A DNA stretch of 64,000 bases from CAVREM01 sp963728825 (GTDB taxonomy: Bacteria > Acidobacteriota > Vicinamibacteria > Vicinamibacterales > CAVVIG01). A program made the position numbers and the translations under genes. Positions 16,609-24,592 of the stretch are shown here, piece by piece. Numbering within the stretch: the first letter of the stretch is position 1; every line of letters starts with the position of its first letter. Location: positions 496,001 through 560,000 of the forward strand of contig CAVSLA010000006.1 of assembly GCA_963728825.1 (NCBI GenBank), read 5' to 3'. Below the pieces are notes generated by a model. The model did no database searches and had not been told where the DNA came from. It saw only the letters and a list, made by a program, of their open reading frames with translations.

Positions 16609-17603
16609 TCGATCTCGTTGGGCTGACCCGGGCGCTGATCGACATCGATTCGACCACCGGCCGCGAAGCGGAAGCAGGCCGCTGGCTCATCGAGTACCTC
16701 GGCTCGAACGGCTTCGCGGTCACGGCCCAAGCGGTCGACGAGACCCGGTTCAACGTGCTGGCGGGCCCCGCGAATCCGACGCTGGTCTATTCCACCCATT
16801 TCGACTGCGTCCCGCCGTTTTTCCCCAGCCGCCTCGAGGGGAGCCGCATCATCGGGCGGGGGGCGTGTGATGCCAAGGGCATTCTCGCGGCTCAGATTGC
16901 GGCCGTCGATCGGCTGCGCCGCAGCGGCGAGACGCGCGTTGGCATGTTGTTCGTCGTGGGAGAAGAGCGCGGCAGCGACGGCGCGCGTACCGCCAATCGG
17001 ACGCCGCCCGGATCGCGGTTTCTCGTCAACGGTGAGCCGACCGACAACCGTCTTGCGGTGGCGACGCGCGGCGCGCTGCGTCTCCGGCTCTCGGCATCGG
17101 GACGCGCGGCCCACTCGTCGTACCCGGAGCTGGGCGACTCGGCCATCGACAAGCTGATCGACGCACTGATCGAGCTGCGTGGCATGGCGCTGCCGGCCGA
17201 TCCCGCCCTCGGTCAAACGCATTACACGATCGGCCTGATCGCCGGCGGTGTGGCCCCGAACGTCGTGTCGCCGTCCGCCGAAGCCGAGGTGATGTTTCGA
17301 ACGGTCAGCGACGCGGCGGCGGTGCGCCGCGTGCTCGAACCACTCGAGCGCCGCGTGCGGATCGAACATGTGTTGGAGGTCCCGCCCGTAAAAATGATCG
17401 CCGTGCCCGGATTCGACACCGCGGTATTTCCGTATACGACAGACATCCCCTTTCTCGAACGCTGGGGGAACCCGCTGTTGTACGGCCCGGGGTCGATCCA
17501 CGTCGCGCACACCGCGGACGAGTACGTCGAGATCGCCGAGCTCGAGGCCGCTGTCGACGGCTACGTCGCCCTCGCGCACCAGCTGCTCGGAGTCGGTTCG
17601 TGA
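16596..17603 (+). CDS. dapE: M20 family deacylase, probable succinyl-diaminopimelate desuccinylase
   Basis: 335 residues from GTG 16596. M20 metal ligands are visible: STHFDCVPP (H and D), GRGACDAKG (bridging Asp), VGEERGSDG (catalytic Glu and ligand Glu), and the late His in 'SIHVAHTADEYV'. The dimerisation domain contains 'GRAAHSSYPELGDSAI'. The M20 family also holds ArgE and carboxypeptidases, but a start inside dapD makes DapE the best assignment. With it, every DAP step except the DapC aminotransferase and DapF epimerase is in this operon. Confidence 0.8.
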   Translation: MDPVVDLVGLTRALIDIDSTTGREAEAGRWLIEYLGSNGFAVTAQAVDETRFNVLAGPANPTLVYSTHFDCVPPFFPSRLEGSRIIGRGACDAKGILAAQIAAVDRLRRSGETRVGMLFVVGEERGSDGARTANRTPPGSRFLVNGEPTDNRLAVATRGALRLRLSASGRAAHSSYPELGDSAIDKLIDALIELRGMALPADPALGQTHYTIGLIAGGVAPNVVSPSAEAEVMFRTVSDAAAVRRVLEPLERRVRIEHVLEVPPVKMIAVPGFDTAVFPYTTDIPFLERWGNPLLYGPGSIHVAHTADEYVEIAELEAAVDGYVALAHQLLGVGS

Positions 17604-17648
17604 TTCCTGACTGCCGCCGTCGACAATCAGCCGGCACGCCCTGACCCG

Positions 17649-19433
17649 ATGACTCCCCGCGCCGAATACGAGCGGCGGATCGCGCGCTGGAGCGAGGTGG
17701 TCCGTCAGGAGGAGCGCAAGCATCTCGTCGTCTCCAACCTGCGGCTGGTCGTCTTCGCGGCAGCGGCGATTGCCGCGTGGCTCGCGTTCGGGCGCCAGGC
17801 CATCTCGCCGGCCTGGCTGATCGTCCCGGGCGTGGCGTTCGTCGCGTTGGTCGTCGTCCACGCCCGCGTGCTGCTGCTCATCGAGCGAGGTCAGCGGGCG
17901 CGGCGCATCTACGAACGCGGACTCCAGCGCATCGACGGCACGTGGCCCGGCAGCGGACCCGATGGCTCGCGATTCCTCGACGAACATCTCTACGCGCGCG
18001 ACCTCGACCTGTTCGGTCCCGCGTCGTTGTTTCAGCTGCTCGACACCGCCCGCACCGAAGCGGGCGAAGAGACGCTGGCCGACTGGCTGCGCTCACCGGC
18101 GACGATCGACGAAATCGCATCACGGCATGCGGCGGTCCGAGAGCTGACTCCGGAGGTCGACTTCCGGGAGACGCTGGCGGTGCTGGCCGCGGAGGCCCAT
18201 GTCGGGCGGACCAGCGCATTGAACCGGTGGGCCCGACTTCGTCCGGTCGGAGCCTCGATCGCGGCATTCGTCGGATTCGCGGCCTGCGGGGCGACGACAG
18301 CAGTCCTCCTGGTCACGGCCTTCCTGGATGTGATCCCCGAACAGATCGCGTTCGTCTGGCTGGTCGTTCAGGTTGGCATCGTGGTGCGGGCCAGACCATG
18401 GGTCAACCAGATCATTAATCGGGTCGAGGCCGCCGCCGACGATCTGGGCCTGTTCCGTCAACTGATTGAAACAGTCGAAACGCGCTCGTTTTCGTCGGAG
18501 CGTTTGAGGCGCTTGCGGGATCGTCTGGTCGTGGACGGCGCGCTGCCGTCGCGGCACCTCGCCGGCCTGCAGCGGCTGGTGTCGACGGTCGAGCAGTGTG
18601 AACACAATCCGTATGCACGCCTCATCGCGATGCCGCTGGTGGTCCGCGGGCAGTGCGCGGTTCTGATCGATCGCTGGCATGTCCGTCACGGACGGCAGCT
18701 CGCCGAATGGCTCGCGGTCGTCGGCGAGCTTGAAGCATTCGCCGCGCTGGCGACTCATGCGTATGAGCATCCGGCCGATCCGTTTCCGACGCTGACCGAG
18801 CAGGGCCCGGTCTTCCAGGCGATCGGCCTCGCGCATCCGCTTCTGACGGAACGCGGCGCGGTGAGAAACGACCTCGCCCTCGGCGGCGACCGCCGGCCAC
18901 GGGTGCTCATCGTCAGCGGATCGAACATGTCGGGGAAGAGCACGCTGCTGCGGGCGGTCGGTGTCAACGCGGTGCTGGCGCAGATGGGCGCACCCGTCAG
19001 GGCAACCAGTCTGTTGCTGTCGCCGCTCGAGATCGGCGCGACCTTGAAGATCGAAGATTCGCTGCAGTCGGGCCATTCGCGCTTCTACACCGAAATCCTC
19101 CGCATTCGCGCCATCGTGGAACTGGCGCGCGGACCGCGGCCGGTGCTGTTTCTTCTCGATGAAATCCTGCATGGCACGAACTCACACGATCGGCGAATCG
19201 GCGCCGAGGCGATCGTCCGTGCGCTGGTCCAGGTGGGCGGCATTGGGCTGGTGACCACGCACGATCTGGCGCTGACGGAAGTGGTCACGCAGCTGCAGGA
19301 GCGCGCGGCGAACGTCCATTTCGCCGATCGGATTGAAGATGGCCGTATGGTGTTCGACTACCGCATGCGAGAAGGAGTGGTCGAGCGAAGCAACGCGTTG
19401 GCACTCATGCGCGCGGTTGGATTGGACGTCTGA
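17649..19433 (+). CDS. MutS-related ATPase with N-terminal membrane segments
   Basis: 594 residues. The C-terminal third is a MutS domain V ATPase: Walker A GSNMSGKST (about 425), 'LKIEDSLQSGHSRFYTEI', Walker B LFLLDEILHGTNSHDR (about 500) and the switch LVTTHDLALTE. The N-terminal part lacks mismatch-recognition domain I and the clamp. Instead it has four hydrophobic stretches (about residues 30-47, 52-76, 195-220, 224-242) that look like two membrane hairpins. A role in mismatch repair is therefore doubtful; it is probably a membrane-attached structural ATPase acting on DNA or another substrate. It follows the dap operon by 45 nt. Confidence 0.8.
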   Translation: MTPRAEYERRIARWSEVVRQEERKHLVVSNLRLVVFAAAAIAAWLAFGRQAISPAWLIVPGVAFVALVVVHARVLLLIERGQRARRIYERGLQRIDGTWPGSGPDGSRFLDEHLYARDLDLFGPASLFQLLDTARTEAGEETLADWLRSPATIDEIASRHAAVRELTPEVDFRETLAVLAAEAHVGRTSALNRWARLRPVGASIAAFVGFAACGATTAVLLVTAFLDVIPEQIAFVWLVVQVGIVVRARPWVNQIINRVEAAADDLGLFRQLIETVETRSFSSERLRRLRDRLVVDGALPSRHLAGLQRLVSTVEQCEHNPYARLIAMPLVVRGQCAVLIDRWHVRHGRQLAEWLAVVGELEAFAALATHAYEHPADPFPTLTEQGPVFQAIGLAHPLLTERGAVRNDLALGGDRRPRVLIVSGSNMSGKSTLLRAVGVNAVLAQMGAPVRATSLLLSPLEIGATLKIEDSLQSGHSRFYTEILRIRAIVELARGPRPVLFLLDEILHGTNSHDRRIGAEAIVRALVQVGGIGLVTTHDLALTEVVTQLQERAANVHFADRIEDGRMVFDYRMREGVVERSNALALMRAVGLDV

Positions 19434-19438
19434 ATAAG

Positions 19439-19560
19439 CGGAGCGGGGCGCGTGGGGTCCCCGCGGAGCGTGACCGGGGGTCGGGGCCCCCGGAGTAACG
19501 CGGAGCAGGGCGTGTAGGGTCCCCGCGAAGCGCGACCGGGGGTTGGGTCCCCGGAGTAAA
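19439..19560. repeat. 62-bp imperfect tandem duplication, GC-rich
   Basis: Two copies with 62-bp period (19439-19500 and 19501-19560), both starting CGGAGC and ending CCCGGAGTAA, about 80 percent identical. Each contains short palindromes (GGGGTCCCC; CCGGGGGT...CCCCGG). It fills the gap after the MutS-like gene. No protein-coding character. Confidence 0.75.
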
Positions 19561-19590
19561 ACTGGAGACGAGTTTGCAGCGACGATCGGC

Positions 19591-19758
19591 ATGATCGAGC
19601 AGCCTTCACGTCCCGACTTCCCGCGGCCGCCGGACCCGATTGACAAGCCGCCGCCGGATATCAAGCCGATTCCGCCGCCCGACATCCCGCCGCCGGCGGG
19701 TCCCCCGGATATCCCGCCACCTCCTGGACCAGAGCGCGGTACTCCGCTGCCGGGCTAG
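19591..19758 (+). CDS. Possible proline-rich peptide, 55 aa
   Basis: ATG 19591 to TAG 19756-19758, 55 residues, beginning MIEQPSRPDFPRPPDP and about 45 percent proline in PPDI/PPP-type repeats. It could be an extended polyproline-II peptide. It could also be a by-product of low-complexity DNA, since it lies between a tandem duplication and an 11-bp repeat array. No signal peptide. Confidence 0.35.
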   Translation: MIEQPSRPDFPRPPDPIDKPPPDIKPIPPPDIPPPAGPPDIPPPPGPERGTPLPG

Positions 19759-19770
19759 CTGCTCCGAGAC

Positions 19771-19836
19771 GTGTCGGAGGGGTGTCGGAGTGGTGCCAGA
19801 GCAGTGTCGAAGCAGTGCCAGAGCAGTGTCGAAGCA
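19771..19836. repeat. 11-bp-period degenerate tandem repeat, copy B
   Basis: Exactly six 11-mers (units at 19771, 19782, 19793, 19804, 19815, 19826), consensus GTGTCGGAGCA, the reverse complement of copy A. Units 3 and 5 and units 4 and 6 are identical, so the most recent duplication was of a 22-bp dimer. The array ends directly at the amidase stop codon (19837). Confidence 0.85.
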
Positions 19837-21174
19837 CTAGCTCAGCACTTTTGCGACCGCCGCGGCTGTCGCGAGGAGGCCTTCAGTCTCGTCGCGCGCG
19901 CCGACCAGTTGAAACCCGCACGGGAGGCCTGCTGCGGTTGCGCCACACGGCAGCGAGATCGCCGGGTGACCGGTGAGATTGAACAGTTGAGTCAGCCGGA
20001 GCATGAGCGCACGCACCGATTCTTGTCGCCCTCTCACTTCCACCGACGACGCGCCGATCACCGGAGCAGGGATCGGAAGCGTGGGCAGGACGAGCGCTGC
20101 ATTGCCGGCCAGCGCTGCGTCCACTTCGTGCCGTAACGCCTCACGCACCTCCTGCGCTCGCACATAGTCTTCCGCCAGGACATATCGGGCCAGCTCAATC
20201 CGCTGTCGCACCGCCGGTGTGTACAGATGCGGCACCGTTTCGATGCTCCGCGCATGATAGGCCGCGGCGTCACCGAACGTGATGTGCATGTACGCAGGCG
20301 ACGTCAGTGGAGCATGTTCGATGCGCTGCTCGCTGACGCGTGCGCCGGCAGCACGGAGCGCGTCGAGTGCGTTCTCGAATTGACCCCCAACCTCATCGTC
20401 CAGCACGTCGCAGAAGTAGGGACCGAGGACGGCGAGCTTGAGCCCGGTCACCGGTGTCGGGGGAATTGGCCGCCCCTCGGACCGGCCGATCAGCGCGCGA
20501 TAGGCGATCCACGCATCCATTACCGTCAGCGCGAGAGGACCCGCATGATCGAGCCCCCGGGACAGCGGCACCGCTCCTTCGAGGCTGATCTCTCCATACG
20601 TCGGCTTCAAACCGACAATGCCGCACGCCGCCGCCGGAATGCGGATCGAGCCGCCGGTATCGGACCCGAGGGTGGCCAGCGCCATGCCGGCTGCGACGCT
20701 GACGGCGGAGCCACCGCTCGATCCGCCCGGAGAACGCGTCGGGTCGTGAGGGTTCCGTACGGCGCCGAATGCCGAATCGTCGCTGGTCGTGCCGAACGCG
20801 AACTCGTGGAGGTTGGTCTTTCCGACGATGATCGCTCCGGCTTCGCGCAGTCGCACCACTGCCGGCGCATCGGCGGTGGCCAGGTGACCCTCACGCACCC
20901 GCGACGCCGCGGTCGTCGGCGTGCCGGCGATATCGAACAGATCCTTGACCGACACCGGGACCCCATGCAGCGGACCGCGGTCGCGTCCGGCGGCAAGCTC
21001 ATCGTCCATCCGGCGGGCGACGCGTCTCGCTTCCTCGTCCATGACGAGAATGAACGCGTTCAACCGTGAGTGTTCGCGGGCGATCGCTGCCAGGCACTCG
21101 GCCGTCTGTTCAGCGGCGCTGAACTGCCGGGCGCGCAACCCTTGCGCGTACGATTCGATGGTGAGGGCTTTCAT
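19837..21174 (-). CDS. Amidase signature enzyme (GatA/AtzE-like)
   Basis: 445 residues from ATG 21174 (an upstream in-frame start would overlap the previous gene). The Ser-cisSer-Lys triad is complete: VSVKDLFD (Lys77), SPGGSSGGSA (cis-Ser 152/153) and GSDTGGSIR (Ser176). It hydrolyses an amide; the substrate cannot be read from sequence. Its start is 4 nt after the stop of a 66-residue gene that looks like an AtzG/GatC-type partner, supporting an AtzE-like two-subunit amidase rather than tRNA amidotransferase (no GatB here). Confidence 0.87.
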   Translation of the reverse strand: MKALTIESYAQGLRARQFSAAEQTAECLAAIAREHSRLNAFILVMDEEARRVARRMDDELAAGRDRGPLHGVPVSVKDLFDIAGTPTTAASRVREGHLATADAPAVVRLREAGAIIVGKTNLHEFAFGTTSDDSAFGAVRNPHDPTRSPGGSSGGSAVSVAAGMALATLGSDTGGSIRIPAAACGIVGLKPTYGEISLEGAVPLSRGLDHAGPLALTVMDAWIAYRALIGRSEGRPIPPTPVTGLKLAVLGPYFCDVLDDEVGGQFENALDALRAAGARVSEQRIEHAPLTSPAYMHITFGDAAAYHARSIETVPHLYTPAVRQRIELARYVLAEDYVRAQEVREALRHEVDAALAGNAALVLPTLPIPAPVIGASSVEVRGRQESVRALMLRLTQLFNLTGHPAISLPCGATAAGLPCGFQLVGARDETEGLLATAAAVAKVLS

Positions 21175-21178
21175 TGGT

Positions 21179-21379
21179 TCAACGCGGATCGGATTGCCGA
21201 GAATCAAGGGAATCCGGCAGGGCCGTGCTGCTCTCGAAAACGGTCTCCTCGGTCAGGATAGCCGCGTGCCTCAGGGCGTCGGTTGCCCGGGCGAACCCTT
21301 CCAGCAATGGCCTGAGTTCGGGCAGACCGCGTTGGTCGGCATCAGCGATCGCCGACCGGAGCCAGGCGTCGACGGTCAT
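21179..21379 (-). CDS. Small AtzG/GatC-like partner of the amidase, 66 aa
   Basis: 66 residues, ATG at 21379-21377, overlapping the methyltransferase stop (ATGA) and ending 4 nt before the amidase start. The sequence is helical with 'RGLPELRPLLEGFARATDALRHA', similar in layout to DUF4089/AtzG and GatC. Those small proteins wrap around and stabilise an adjacent amidase. The similarity is weak by eye; size, position and coupling carry most of the argument. Confidence 0.6.
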   Translation of the reverse strand: MTVDAWLRSAIADADQRGLPELRPLLEGFARATDALRHAAILTEETVFESSTALPDSLDSRQSDPR

Positions 21380-22026
21380 GCTGTTTTCACGGCGACCGCC
21401 AGACCGTCGCGCAACGGAAGTGTGGTGGTCATGAATCCCTGATGCGAGTTGAGGGCCTCATTGTAGGCGGCGATCGCCGCGGCCTCGTGCGGATCGCGCT
21501 GCGGCTTCTCGACGAAGCCGGGCACGACCTCGCCATTCCAGAGCACGTTGTCGGTCACCAATAAACCGCCCGGTCGCAGCAGCCCGTGGAGGCGATCGAG
21601 AAGTGGTGTGTACAAGTGTTTGTCGCCGTCCTGAAAAATCAAATCGAATGGCCCCGATACTTTGGCGATCATCCGCTGCGCGTCTCCAACGATGACATTG
21701 GTCGTCGTTGCGACGCCCGCCTCGGCGAAGTGCTCCCGAGCCACCCGTGCCCGCTCCGGATCCATCTCCATGGTCAGCAGCATGCCGCCGGGCGGCAGGG
21801 CGCGCGCCAGCCAGATACCTGAGTAACCGATGGCGGTGCCGATCTCGAGGATCCGCGACGCTCTGACCGCCCGGGCCAGCACCTGCAGCAGCGCGCCCAC
21901 TTCGGCATCGATGAGCGGCAGGTTCTGTTCCTTTCCTTTGCGCGCCACCTCGGCGAGCACCGCATCGACGTTGCGATTCAACCCGCTCAGGTATCGCTCG
22001 ACAGCGTCAGGAACAATCTGACCCAT
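21376..22026 (-). CDS. Class I SAM-dependent O-methyltransferase (CCoAOMT-like)
   Basis: 216 residues. SAM motif I ILEIGTAIGYSGIWLA, then LTMEMDPERA (acidic ribose ligand), 'FDLIFQDGDKHLY' and 'LLVTDNVLWNGEV', which together mark the cation-dependent O-methyltransferase family 3 (caffeoyl-CoA/YrrM type). Metal-binding Asp and Asn residues are present. Acceptor unknown. First gene of a three-gene operon with the AtzG-like protein and amidase; divergent from pyruvate kinase with only 17 nt between start codons. Confidence 0.85.
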   Translation of the reverse strand: MGQIVPDAVERYLSGLNRNVDAVLAEVARKGKEQNLPLIDAEVGALLQVLARAVRASRILEIGTAIGYSGIWLARALPPGGMLLTMEMDPERARVAREHFAEAGVATTTNVIVGDAQRMIAKVSGPFDLIFQDGDKHLYTPLLDRLHGLLRPGGLLVTDNVLWNGEVVPGFVEKPQRDPHEAAAIAAYNEALNSHQGFMTTTLPLRDGLAVAVKTA

Positions 22027-22043
22027 AATTGAAGCGATTCTAC

Positions 22044-23471
22044 ATGCGTCACACCAAGATCATCGCGACCGTCGGACCCGCCAGCGACACCGATCATATG
22101 CTCGACGCGCTCATCGCCGGCGGTGCGGACATTATCCGCATGAATTTCTCGCACGGGACCCGGCAAACTCACGAGCAGACGTTCGGACGAGTGCGTGCTG
22201 CCGCGCAGCGGGCACAACGCGCGGTCGCAGTGCTTCAAGATCTCGCCGGCCCCAAAATCCGCACTGGCCGCCTGCAGGACGGCAGGCCGATCGAGCTGCG
22301 CCCTGGCGATCATCTGACGATTGCCACCGGTGCCGGCGTCGGCGGCGCCGGCCGCGTCTACACCACATTCGCGGGGCTGGCGCAGGGGGTTCGAGAGGGT
22401 GACCGCCTGCTCCTCGCGGACGGCACGATCGAGCTTCGCGTTGAATCGGTCGCGGGAGAGGAGGTCCGAACGGTCGTCGTCGATGGCGGACCGCTGGGAG
22501 AGCACAAGGGCATCAATGCGCCAGGCGTCGACCTGCCAGCCTCGGCGATCACCGCGAAGGACGTGGACGACCTTCGTTTCGGACTGGCGCTCGGTGTCGA
22601 CATGGTGGCGGTGAGCTTTGTGCAATCAGCCGACGATCTGCGGCGGGCCCGCAGCATCATGACGGAGGCTGGTGCCGAGGACGTTCCGATCGTGGCGAAG
22701 CTCGAACGACCGAAGGCCCTCGAACATCTGGACGAGATTCTCGCCGAGTGCGACGGAGTGATGGTGGCGCGCGGCGATCTGGGGCTCGAAATGCCGCTCG
22801 AGCGGGTCCCCCGTGCCCAGCGGGAAATCACGATCAGCGCCAGGCGGCACGGCATCCCGGTGATCGTTGCGACGCAGGTACTCGAGTCGATGACCACCGA
22901 AGCGCGGCCCACCCGCGCCGAGGTCAGCGATGCCGCCAATGCCGTCGCCGACGGTGTCGATGCGATCATGCTGGCCGGTGAAACCGCCGCGGGCGCTTTT
23001 CCCGCACGTGCCGTGCAGACCCTGGACGCGATTATTCGCGACGCGGAGGAAAGCATCGGCGCCGATGCCGACGGTTATACCGGCGTCGCCGCGGCCGTCC
23101 TGCCATCGCGCGATCACACGACGGCGCTCTGCGAAGCGGCGGTGACGCTTGCCGAGCGCGCCGGCGCGCAGGCCATCGTTGCGGTCACCCGGGGCGGCGG
23201 CACGGCGCGACGCCTGTCAGCGTTGCGGCCGCATGCGCCGATTCTGGCAACCACCGATCGGGATGAGACGGCGCGCCGCCTTTCCCTGTATTGGGGTGTC
23301 GAGCCAGTCTGCACGGACATCGCCGAGGCCGTCGAATCGGCGAGCTCTCTCATCGGCCAGCAGCTCGTGGCGCGCGGCCTGATCAAATCCGGTGCGGACG
23401 TGGTGTTCGTCAGCATCAACCCCGACCTGGCTCGGCGTGACGCGAACTATTTGAAGATCCAGCGCATATGA
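22044..23471 (+). CDS. pyk: Pyruvate kinase
   Basis: 475 residues from ATG 22044. It opens MRHTKIIATVGPASD and has the pyruvate-kinase landmarks 'RMNFSHGT', 'LQDLAGPKIRTG', the catalytic-lysine block VAKLERPKALEHLDEI, 'VARGDLGLEMPLERVPRAQREI' and 'MLAGETAAGAFP'. The C-terminal allosteric-type domain follows (RGGGTARRLSALRP). It converts PEP and ADP to pyruvate and ATP. Its stop overlaps the start of an SRPBCC protein (ATGA). Confidence 0.95.
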   Translation: MRHTKIIATVGPASDTDHMLDALIAGGADIIRMNFSHGTRQTHEQTFGRVRAAAQRAQRAVAVLQDLAGPKIRTGRLQDGRPIELRPGDHLTIATGAGVGGAGRVYTTFAGLAQGVREGDRLLLADGTIELRVESVAGEEVRTVVVDGGPLGEHKGINAPGVDLPASAITAKDVDDLRFGLALGVDMVAVSFVQSADDLRRARSIMTEAGAEDVPIVAKLERPKALEHLDEILAECDGVMVARGDLGLEMPLERVPRAQREITISARRHGIPVIVATQVLESMTTEARPTRAEVSDAANAVADGVDAIMLAGETAAGAFPARAVQTLDAIIRDAEESIGADADGYTGVAAAVLPSRDHTTALCEAAVTLAERAGAQAIVAVTRGGGTARRLSALRPHAPILATTDRDETARRLSLYWGVEPVCTDIAEAVESASSLIGQQLVARGLIKSGADVVFVSINPDLARRDANYLKIQRI

Positions 23472-24103
23472 ACGAGTGCCACTTCGTCTCGGAGTGGCGG
23501 GTGGAAGCGACCTGCGGCGAAGTGGCCGATCTACTCGGCGACCCGGTGCGATTCCCCGCCTGGTGGCCCTCGGTGTACTTGCGCGTCGAGGAGCTCGAGC
23601 CGATCGAGCTGCCCGACGGCGGAGGCCGTCGCGTCCGTCTGCTCACGAAAGGCTGGCTGCCGTACACGCTGACATGGGATCTCACCGTCATCGAATCCCG
23701 ATACCCGCACGGCTTCACGATCGAAGCCACCGGCGATTTCGAAGGCGCCGGCGTCTGGGAATTCCAGCAGGATGGGAACTTCGTGAACGTTCGCTACGAC
23801 TGGCGCGTCCGAGCCGAGAAGCCGTTGCTGAGAAGCCTGTCGTTCGTGCTGCGGCCGATCTTCGAGGCCAACCACCGCTGGGCGATGGCGCAGGGCGAGG
23901 AAAGCCTTACGCTGGAGCTGGCGCGCCGCCGCGCAGGGTCAGACGCACGACGACGGGAAGTACCGCCGCCACCAGGGCCGACGACCTTTGCCGGAGTCGC
24001 CCTGCTGGGAGCCGCGGCCGCCGGAATTGGCGGGCTGGCATACGTGCTGTATCGCGCGAGGAGACGGTCGCGATCGCGGCCGCGGCGGAACCAATCCCGC
24101 TGA
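23468..24103 (+). CDS. SRPBCC family protein with C-terminal membrane anchor
   Basis: 211 residues, translationally coupled to pyk. Residues 1-145 have the helix-grip pattern of polyketide cyclase/START-like proteins ('FVSEWRVEATCGEVADLLGDPVRFPAWWPSVYL', 'WDLTVIESRYPHGFTIEATGDFEGAGVWEF'). A Pro-rich linker, a hydrophobic helix (about 175-197) and a very basic tail (RARRRSRSRPRRNQSR) follow. That suggests a lipid or small-ligand binding domain tethered to the inner membrane by its C-terminus, tail in the cytoplasm. Confidence 0.75.
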   Translation: MNECHFVSEWRVEATCGEVADLLGDPVRFPAWWPSVYLRVEELEPIELPDGGGRRVRLLTKGWLPYTLTWDLTVIESRYPHGFTIEATGDFEGAGVWEFQQDGNFVNVRYDWRVRAEKPLLRSLSFVLRPIFEANHRWAMAQGEESLTLELARRRAGSDARRREVPPPPGPTTFAGVALLGAAAAGIGGLAYVLYRARRRSRSRPRRNQSR

Positions 24104-24115
24104 CGCCGGGCGCGG

Positions 24116-24592
24116 TCATTTCTCCAGCAGCATCTTCATCGATCGGAGCGCGCGTTCCCAGCCGACCGTGATGATCTCGTAGTAGCGGCGCCACCGCGTG
24201 CTCTCCTCGAAGCCGCTTTGCATCACGCGAACATCCGTCCCCGCGGCCACAGGCGTACAGCGCACTTCGAGCGCCATCGGTCCGATCGGATCGCCGTCAG
24301 GCGGCAGCCAGAACGCGTCGGCGACGAAGAAGCCGCGGCCGGCCTCGAACTGCATGACGGTGCCACGGAACACCCCGCCCATCCGGCCGAGAATCTCGTC
24401 CCGATATTCGGTCGGCGGCCATTCGACCGCGTAGGCGCCCAGGACGCGCGGGGTCGTGATCGACCGCGCGGCCGACCACCAGACGCCGATCGCATCGGCG
24501 TCGAAGAAGGCGCGCAGCACCAGCAGCGGCGGCGCGCCGATCGTCATCGAAATGTCCAGTCCGGGGGAGGTGTCGGTGTTCTTCGACGCCAT
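24116..24592 (-). CDS. SRPBCC/AHSA1-like domain protein
   Basis: 158 residues from ATG 24592, which shares one base with the upstream amidohydrolase stop (TGATG). The pattern 'ISMTIGAPPLLVLRAFFDADAIGVWW', 'GRMGGVFRGTVMQFE' and a final helix WERALRSMKMLLEK is that of activator-of-Hsp90-ATPase-1-like (DUF1801/AHSA1) proteins, a hydrophobic-ligand pocket fold. Biological ligand unknown. Coupled to and downstream of a secreted amidohydrolase, though itself apparently cytoplasmic. Confidence 0.75.
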   Translation of the reverse strand: MASKNTDTSPGLDISMTIGAPPLLVLRAFFDADAIGVWWSAARSITTPRVLGAYAVEWPPTEYRDEILGRMGGVFRGTVMQFEAGRGFFVADAFWLPPDGDPIGPMALEVRCTPVAAGTDVRVMQSGFEESTRWRRYYEIITVGWERALRSMKMLLEK

